A stretch of DNA of 55,186 nt from REEP01 sp964517265 (GTDB lineage Bacteria; Pseudomonadota; Alphaproteobacteria; Rhodospirillales; Defluviicoccaceae), in NCBI GenBank assembly GCA_964517265.1, contig CAZFBS010000018.1, positions 1 to 55,186 on the forward strand, given 5' to 3'. Both the position numbers and the translations under genes were made by a program. The stretch's first letter is position 1. Each line of letters opens with the position of its first letter. The notes under the pieces were generated by a model. That model was not told the DNA's origin. It ran no database searches and was given only the letters and a program-made list of their open reading frames with translations. Below, one piece after another: positions 50,835 to 55,186 of the stretch.

Positions 50835-51626
50835 ATGGTGAGTACGGCGTGTGTTTACTTGGTCGGTGCTGGGCCGGGCGATCCGGATCTGCTGACAGTC
50901 AAGGCCCAGCGCCTTCTCACCAAGGCTGAGGTTGTCGTCTATGACCGGCTGGTTTCGGACGAGATCCTGGCCCTTATTCCGTCGGGAGTAGCCAAGATCA
51001 GCGTCGGCAAACAGCCTCGGTCTCATCCTGTTCCACAGGCTGAAATCAACGCCCTGCTGGTGCGACTGGCGCAAACTGGCCGGGTGGTCGTCCGCCTGAA
51101 GGGGGGCGATCCCTTTTTGTTCGGTCGCGGCAGCGAGGAAGCGGCCTTTCTGACGGAACATGGAGTCCGGTTCGAGACGGTTCCCGGCGTCACCTCCGCG
51201 TCGGGCTGCGCGGCTCGGTGCAGCTTTCCGCTGACCCACCGCGGTCTTGCCACTGGCGTGCGGTTCATCACTGGTCACTGCCGTGACGACATGGACCTCG
51301 AACTTGACTGGGGGGGATTGGCCGATCCGGAAACCACTCTCGTCGTTTACATGGGCATGGCCAACATGCCCGAGATCGCCGTGCGGCTGATGTGCCACGG
51401 GTTGCCTGCCGATACCCCGGCCGCGGCGATCTGCAACGGCACCCGTTTTAATCAAAAGCAGGTTTTTGCCCCCCTCGGAGAAATTGCGCGGGCGGCCGCC
51501 GATGCGGAACTCGACGGCCCGGTATTGTTCGTGATCGGCCGTGTTCTGCAGATGCGCGAACTTCTTACGGAATCGGCGAAGCCCGTAGGTGCGCACACGG
51601 CCGCGGAAGAAGCCAATCGTGGGTAG
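50835..51626 (+). CDS. nirE: Uroporphyrinogen-III C-methyltransferase
   Basis: 263 residues, the SUMT family: VYLVGAGPGDPDLLTVKAQRLL, VVVRLKGGDPFLFGRGSEEA and VVYMGMANMP. It uses S-adenosylmethionine twice to turn uroporphyrinogen III into precorrin-2, the branch point to heme d1. The place directly after nirS makes NirE the right name rather than a housekeeping cobA. Its end overlaps nirC by eight bases. Confidence 0.93.
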   Translation: MVSTACVYLVGAGPGDPDLLTVKAQRLLTKAEVVVYDRLVSDEILALIPSGVAKISVGKQPRSHPVPQAEINALLVRLAQTGRVVVRLKGGDPFLFGRGSEEAAFLTEHGVRFETVPGVTSASGCAARCSFPLTHRGLATGVRFITGHCRDDMDLELDWGGLADPETTLVVYMGMANMPEIAVRLMCHGLPADTPAAAICNGTRFNQKQVFAPLGEIARAAADAELDGPVLFVIGRVLQMRELLTESAKPVGAHTAAEEANRG

Positions 51627-51942
51627 ATGGGCGGCTCCTCTGATCTTGATGGTCGCCGCCGGCCATTCGGCTGCCGAGCCGCCCGATCCGGTGCGCCAGT
51701 CGGATCTTTTCAATCTGTTGCGACACGATTGCGGGTCTTGTCACGGCCTGACGATGAAAGGTGGGCTCGGCCCCTCGCTGGAGCCGCAGAGTCTGGAAGG
51801 CAAAGCGGACGAAGTGCTGGTGGCGGTGATCCTCGACGGTATTCCAGGAACGCCGATGCCGCCGTGGCGGTCGGAATTGAGCACTGCCGAAGCCGCTTGG
51901 CTGGTCGAGCAGCTGAGGCGGGGGCTGGATTCGACGCCATGA
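51619..51942 (+). CDS. nirC: Small c-type cytochrome of the nir cluster
   Basis: 107 residues. A short signal (APLILMVAAGHSAA) is followed by a heme-binding CGSCH and the ligand Met in GTPMPPW. I choose GTG 51619, with GGAAGAA upstream, instead of GTG 51589; this leaves a signal peptide of normal size. NirC is a cytochrome c55x that can pass electrons to NirS or to heme d1 assembly. It overlaps nirF (ATGA). Confidence 0.85.
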   Translation: MGRWAAPLILMVAAGHSAAEPPDPVRQSDLFNLLRHDCGSCHGLTMKGGLGPSLEPQSLEGKADEVLVAVILDGIPGTPMPPWRSELSTAEAAWLVEQLRRGLDSTP

Positions 51943-53138
51943 TCGGCTGCCGGCATATCCTGCAGGCCGTGATGGCGGCGTTGGTTCTGATGCTCGCCGT
52001 AGGGACTCATCCTCTCCTGGCGGCCGAAAGGGCAATTCGTGGGACTGGCGATCTCGGCATCATCATCGAGCGGGCGGCGGGACGGGTGCAGATCATCGAG
52101 ACATCGGCTCGCACCCGTATTGGAGAAGTCGCGGGACTGGGCGACCTTAGCCACGCGACCGCTGTCTTTTCCCGAGACGGTCGCTACGCGTTCGTGTTCG
52201 GCCGGGATGGCGGTCTGAGCAAGATCGATCTGCTCACGGCACGGCTGGAAAAGCGGATTGTCCAGGCCGGCAACAGCGTCGGGGGCGCCATTTCTCAGGA
52301 CGGCGCGCTGATTGCCGTGGCAAATTATGAGCCCGGCGGCATTAAGGTGTTTGCCGCCGATACCCTAGAGCAGGTTGCGGATATTTCGGCAGAAGACGGC
52401 GGGGAGCGCTCTAAGGTGGTCGGGCTTGAGGACGCGCCCGATGCGCGATTCGTGTTCAGCCTGTACGATGCAGGGGAAATCTGGATTGCCGATCTGACGA
52501 ACCCGGCGGTGCCGGCAATTTCACGGTTCGAGAATATTGGCCAACAACCCTATGATGGCCTAGTGACACCAGACGGCCGCTTCTATATTGCCGGATTGTT
52601 TGGGGAGGACGGTGTCGCGCTGCTCGACCTTTGGCAGCCGGAGCCGGAGGTCAAGCGCATTCTCGACGGTTATGGCCGCGGTGAAGAGCCGCTGCCTGTC
52701 TACAAGATGCCGCACCTGGAAGGCTGGGCACAAGCGGGAGGTTTACTGTTTCTGCCTGCCGTCGGCCGCTATGAAGTGCTGGTCGTTGATGCCCTGACGT
52801 GGCAGGAAATCGCGCGAATACCAACCCACGGACAGCCGGTGTTTGCGGTGGCGCGGCCGGACGGCCGCCATGTCTGGGTCAATTTCGCTCACCCCCGGAA
52901 CGAGACCGTACAGATCATCGATGTGAAAGCACTGGCCGTGATCCATACCTTTCAGCCCGGCAAGGCGGTCATGCACATCGAGTTCACCCCCCGAGGTGAA
53001 CAGGTCTGGATTTCGGTGCGTGATGAGGATCGGGTCGACGTCTATGATTCCCGGACGTTCACCCGCATAACGTCGATCGCAGCGGAGAAGCCGAGCGGGA
53101 TCTTCCTCAGCGCACGCGCCCATCGGATCGGCTTTTAG
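51939..53138 (+). CDS. nirF: Heme d1 biosynthesis protein NirF
   Basis: 399 residues with an N-terminal signal or lipid-type segment and a beta-propeller homologous to the NirS d1 domain: GLSKIDLLTARLEKRI, ALIAVANYEPGGIKVF, PYDGLVTPDGRFYIAGLFGEDGVALLDLW. It acts late in heme d1 synthesis, in the periplasm. The ATG lies in the nirC stop (ATGA), and the nirD start is three bases after its stop. Confidence 0.93.
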   Translation: MIGCRHILQAVMAALVLMLAVGTHPLLAAERAIRGTGDLGIIIERAAGRVQIIETSARTRIGEVAGLGDLSHATAVFSRDGRYAFVFGRDGGLSKIDLLTARLEKRIVQAGNSVGGAISQDGALIAVANYEPGGIKVFAADTLEQVADISAEDGGERSKVVGLEDAPDARFVFSLYDAGEIWIADLTNPAVPAISRFENIGQQPYDGLVTPDGRFYIAGLFGEDGVALLDLWQPEPEVKRILDGYGRGEEPLPVYKMPHLEGWAQAGGLLFLPAVGRYEVLVVDALTWQEIARIPTHGQPVFAVARPDGRHVWVNFAHPRNETVQIIDVKALAVIHTFQPGKAVMHIEFTPRGEQVWISVRDEDRVDVYDSRTFTRITSIAAEKPSGIFLSARAHRIGF

Positions 53139-53141
53139 CAA

Positions 53142-53591
53142 ATGGACACGGACCGGATTCGTCAGCAACTGCTCGATCGCTATCAGCGGGACTTTCCCCT
53201 GGTACCGCGTCCCTTCCGTCAGCTCGCCGATGAACTGGGCGTCACCGAAGCCGATGTCCTTGAGTTGTTACAGACCCTGCACGACGAGAGGGTGATCAGC
53301 CGGATTGGTGCAGTGGTTCGACCCAATACGATCGGCGCCAGCACGCTCGCCGCGATGCGCGTGCCGGAGGCGCTGCTCGACGAGGTCGGCAGGCAAGTGG
53401 GTGCCCGGACGGAGGTCAACCACTGTTACAGCCGCGAGCATGCGTTCAATCTCTGGTTCGTCGTAACTGCGCGTAATCCAGCGGAGGTCCACGCTGTATT
53501 GGAGGCACTGCAGAGGGAGACCGGCTATGCCGTTCTCTCTCTGCCACTGCTCAAGGACTATCACATTGATCTGGGGTTCCGGCTGAGATGA
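53142..53591 (+). CDS. nirD: Siroheme decarboxylase subunit NirD
   Basis: 149 residues of the AsnC-like NirD/L/G/H family: an N-terminal winged helix (about 1-60, RPFRQLADELGVTEADVLELL) and an alpha/beta domain with NHCYSREHAFNLWFVVTAR. With its partners it removes two acetate carboxyls from siroheme to give 12,18-didecarboxysiroheme. I call it NirD from gene order and length (about 150, against ~166 for NirL/NirH). Its stop overlaps nirL (ATGA). Confidence 0.85.
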   Translation: MDTDRIRQQLLDRYQRDFPLVPRPFRQLADELGVTEADVLELLQTLHDERVISRIGAVVRPNTIGASTLAAMRVPEALLDEVGRQVGARTEVNHCYSREHAFNLWFVVTARNPAEVHAVLEALQRETGYAVLSLPLLKDYHIDLGFRLR

Positions 53592-54088
53592 CGCTTGACG
53601 ATGTCGATGGCTGCCTGCTCAGCGCCATTGAAGACGGCATTCCGTTGACGCCGCGGCCGTTCGCCGACATTGGCCGCCGCATCGCCCTCAGTGAGGCCGA
53701 AGTGATCCACCGTCTGCAATGCCTGACGCAGGCAGGGGTCATCAAGCGGTTCGGTGTAATCGTCCGGCATCGGGAACTGGGCTATAGGGCCAACGCGATG
53801 GTGGTGTGGGATATTCCCGACCCGGTGGTGGACGTTGCAGCAGCGCAAATGATCCAGCATCCCTTCATCACCTTATGCTACTGTCGGCCCCGACGCCCCC
53901 CTGAATGGCCCTACAACCTCTTCTGCATGATCCATGGTAAGGACCGCCCAACGGTGCTGACGCAAATCGAGCACCTGCGCCGCGAAGCCAAACTGGCGGA
54001 CTTCACCTATGCAGTATTGTTCAGCCAGCAGCAGTTCAAGCAGCGCGGTGCCCGTTATGGGGTCCCGCCGGTCGCGGCGAGCGTGTAA
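53588..54088 (+). CDS. nirL: Siroheme decarboxylase subunit NirL
   Basis: 166 residues. A winged helix (RPFADIGRRIALSEAEVIHRLQ) is followed by CYCRPRRPPEWPYNLFCMIHG, the motif shared with NirH at 54543. Length and order mark it NirL. It forms a heteromer with NirD. It overlaps nirD (ATGA) and nirG (TAATG), so translation is coupled. Confidence 0.85.
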   Translation: MTLDDVDGCLLSAIEDGIPLTPRPFADIGRRIALSEAEVIHRLQCLTQAGVIKRFGVIVRHRELGYRANAMVVWDIPDPVVDVAAAQMIQHPFITLCYCRPRRPPEWPYNLFCMIHGKDRPTVLTQIEHLRREAKLADFTYAVLFSQQQFKQRGARYGVPPVAASV

Positions 54089-54546
54089 TGGGTGAAATCA
54101 GTCTGGACGAAATCGACCGGCGGATCATCAATGGTTTGCAGGGGGGATTTCCGATCTGCGATAGCCCCTATGCGGTTGCGGCGGCGCGGCTTGGCCTGGG
54201 CGAGAAAGAGCTGGTCGATCGTCTGGACCGCCTGTGCGAGGAAGGCTGGCTGAGCCGGTTTGGTCCTCTCTACAACGCCGACCGGCTCGGCGGAGCGGCC
54301 GTGCTTGCGGCAATGGGTGTTCCGGAAGAGCGTTTTGCTGCCGTCACCGAGATGGTGAACGCCCATCCGGAGGTGGCGCACAACTATGCCCGCAACCATG
54401 CGCTGAACATGTGGTTCGTGATCTCGACGGAGGATCCGAGGCGGGTTGAGGGCGTTGTTGCCGCGATCGAGGCGGAGAGCGGGCTGAAAGTCTTCCTCAT
54501 GCCGAAGATCGAGGAGTTTTTCGTCAGTTTGCGGTTGGACGTATGA
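54088..54546 (+). CDS. nirG: Siroheme decarboxylase subunit NirG
   Basis: 152 residues, a paralogue of NirD: PYAVAAARLGLGEKELVDRL, and AHNYARNHALNMWFVIST with the two histidines of the D/G type. It pairs with NirH. Its start lies in the stop of nirL and its stop overlaps nirH (ATGA). Confidence 0.85.
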   Translation: MGEISLDEIDRRIINGLQGGFPICDSPYAVAAARLGLGEKELVDRLDRLCEEGWLSRFGPLYNADRLGGAAVLAAMGVPEERFAAVTEMVNAHPEVAHNYARNHALNMWFVISTEDPRRVEGVVAAIEAESGLKVFLMPKIEEFFVSLRLDV

Positions 54547-55043
54547 GCACCACCCTTGCCGAGTCGCCGATCGATTCCATCGATAGAGCCATCATCAAGG
54601 CCACCCAGTCGGGATTACCGCTATGTTCGGAACCCTACCAGGAACTTGCCAAAGCGCTGGGAATCAGCGCCGAGGAGATGATGCAGCGGATGAGTCGGAT
54701 GCTGGCCGCCGGCAGCATCCGCCGGATCGGGGTTGTGCCCAATCACTACCGGCTCGGCTATGTCGCCAACGGAATGTCGGTCTGGGATGTTACCGATCAC
54801 GCCATCAGGGATGCAGGCCGCAAAATCGGCGCGCTGCCCTTCGTCTCGCACTGCTATCACCGCCCTCGCCATCTGCCGGATTGGCCCTACAATTTTTTCG
54901 CGATGGTCCACGGCCGCTCCAGGAACGATGTCGAAACGATGGTCGAGGTGATTGCCGGGATGTTGGATGGGATCAGCCGCGCTCACGAGGTGCTTTACTC
55001 GACCCGTATCCTCAAGAAAACGGGCTTGCGCATTTCGGATTAG
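54543..55043 (+). CDS. nirH: Siroheme decarboxylase subunit NirH
   Basis: 166 residues, a paralogue of NirL: EPYQELAKALGISAEEMMQR and HCYHRPRHLPDWPYNFFAMVHG. A C-terminal stretch (YSTRILKKTGLRI) ends like NirH. It is coupled to nirG by ATGA. It is the last of the four decarboxylase genes before nirJ. Confidence 0.85.
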   Translation: MSTTLAESPIDSIDRAIIKATQSGLPLCSEPYQELAKALGISAEEMMQRMSRMLAAGSIRRIGVVPNHYRLGYVANGMSVWDVTDHAIRDAGRKIGALPFVSHCYHRPRHLPDWPYNFFAMVHGRSRNDVETMVEVIAGMLDGISRAHEVLYSTRILKKTGLRISD

Positions 55044-55053
55044 GAGACCAGTG

Positions 55054-55186
55054 ATGCTGCGCGTCACGCAGATCATGAATGAATTGAAGCAGCCGTCATC
55101 GCCCACCCGGATGCGGACGAAGCCGGCCGCCCCGGTGGTGATCTGGAACCTGATCCGGCGTTGCAATCTGAAGTGCAAGCACTGCT
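55054..55186 (+). CDS. nirJ: Radical SAM heme d1 biosynthesis protein NirJ (5' part only)
   Basis: The window shows 44 codons. ATG 55054 follows GGAGA. The frame reaches the 4Fe-4S motif RRCNLKCKHC (Cys37-x3-Cys41-x2-Cys44) of radical SAM enzymes just before the edge. Position after nirH is that of nirJ in Pseudomonas and Paracoccus. NirJ exchanges two propionate chains on the way to heme d1. Confidence 0.85.
   Translation, partial: MLRVTQIMNELKQPSSPTRMRTKPAAPVVIWNLIRRCNLKCKHC

Noticed and set aside
49428..51713. 761-codon open frame on the minus strand
   Set aside because: Antisense to nirS and nirE, which have full motif support and ribosome sites.
1..55186. CRISPR arrays, insertion sequences, rRNA
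   Set aside because: I looked for regular repeats, transposase motifs and rRNA and saw none.

Overview
The window is GC-rich DNA from a denitrifying alphaproteobacterium, probably of the Rhodospirillales. The signs are an ALAS-type hemA, nirI and nirX divergent from nirS, FNR-family NO regulators with TTGAC-N4-GTCAA-type sites, and many PAS, GGDEF/EAL and hybrid-kinase proteins. A run of 100 Ns flanked by a 55-bp duplication shows that this is a draft contig. No phage, insertion sequence, CRISPR array or integrase was seen.

Left part (1-11.8 kb). A truncated DUF2243 membrane protein (minus) is followed by a candidate small RNA (plus) with CCUCC motifs. Then comes a seven-gene minus-strand block. 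Its first four genes form a Dlt-like set: DltD-like SGNH protein, MBOAT acyltransferase, stand-alone carrier protein, and an NRPS-type adenylation protein. My reading of the ten specificity residues predicts serine rather than D-alanine. A PAS histidine kinase, a single-domain response regulator and a large hybrid kinase follow in overlapping or abutting frames.

11.9-21.2 kb. This stretch holds a three-gene cassette of unknown function (small protein, XRE regulator with C-terminal extension, small membrane protein), a TRAP transporter (dctM, dctQ, dctP on minus), a REC-PAS-GGDEF-EAL protein with a tiny membrane-protein partner, tRNA-Ser(GCT), and a lipoprotein.

21.2-31.8 kb. A branched-chain amino/keto acid operon encodes a leucine-dehydrogenase-type enzyme, an NSS-family sodium symporter, and E1alpha, E1beta, E2 (two lipoyl domains) and E3 of a 2-oxoacid dehydrogenase. 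It converges on a membrane GAF-GGDEF-EAL protein.

32.4-55.2 kb. This is a denitrification island. Two tandem Crp/Fnr regulators precede a DUF2249 protein, an unassigned polytopic membrane protein, four hemerythrin-like proteins and 5-aminolevulinate synthase. An unusual heme-copper enzyme operon follows: small TM protein, CuA subunit II, subunit I without the active-site tyrosine, SCO copper chaperone, a cytochrome b/ferredoxin/MvhD fusion, and a secreted unknown. I saw no classical norCB, and this enzyme is the best candidate for the NO reductase. Next come a cytochrome c, nirX and nirI (all minus), and, divergently, nirS-nirE-nirC-nirF-nirD-nirL-nirG-nirH-nirJ (nirJ cut by the right edge). 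These encode cytochrome cd1 nitrite reductase and its heme d1 pathway. Five FNR/NNR-type boxes sit at promoter distance from these units, so nitrite reduction, NO removal and tetrapyrrole supply look co-regulated by NO or low oxygen.
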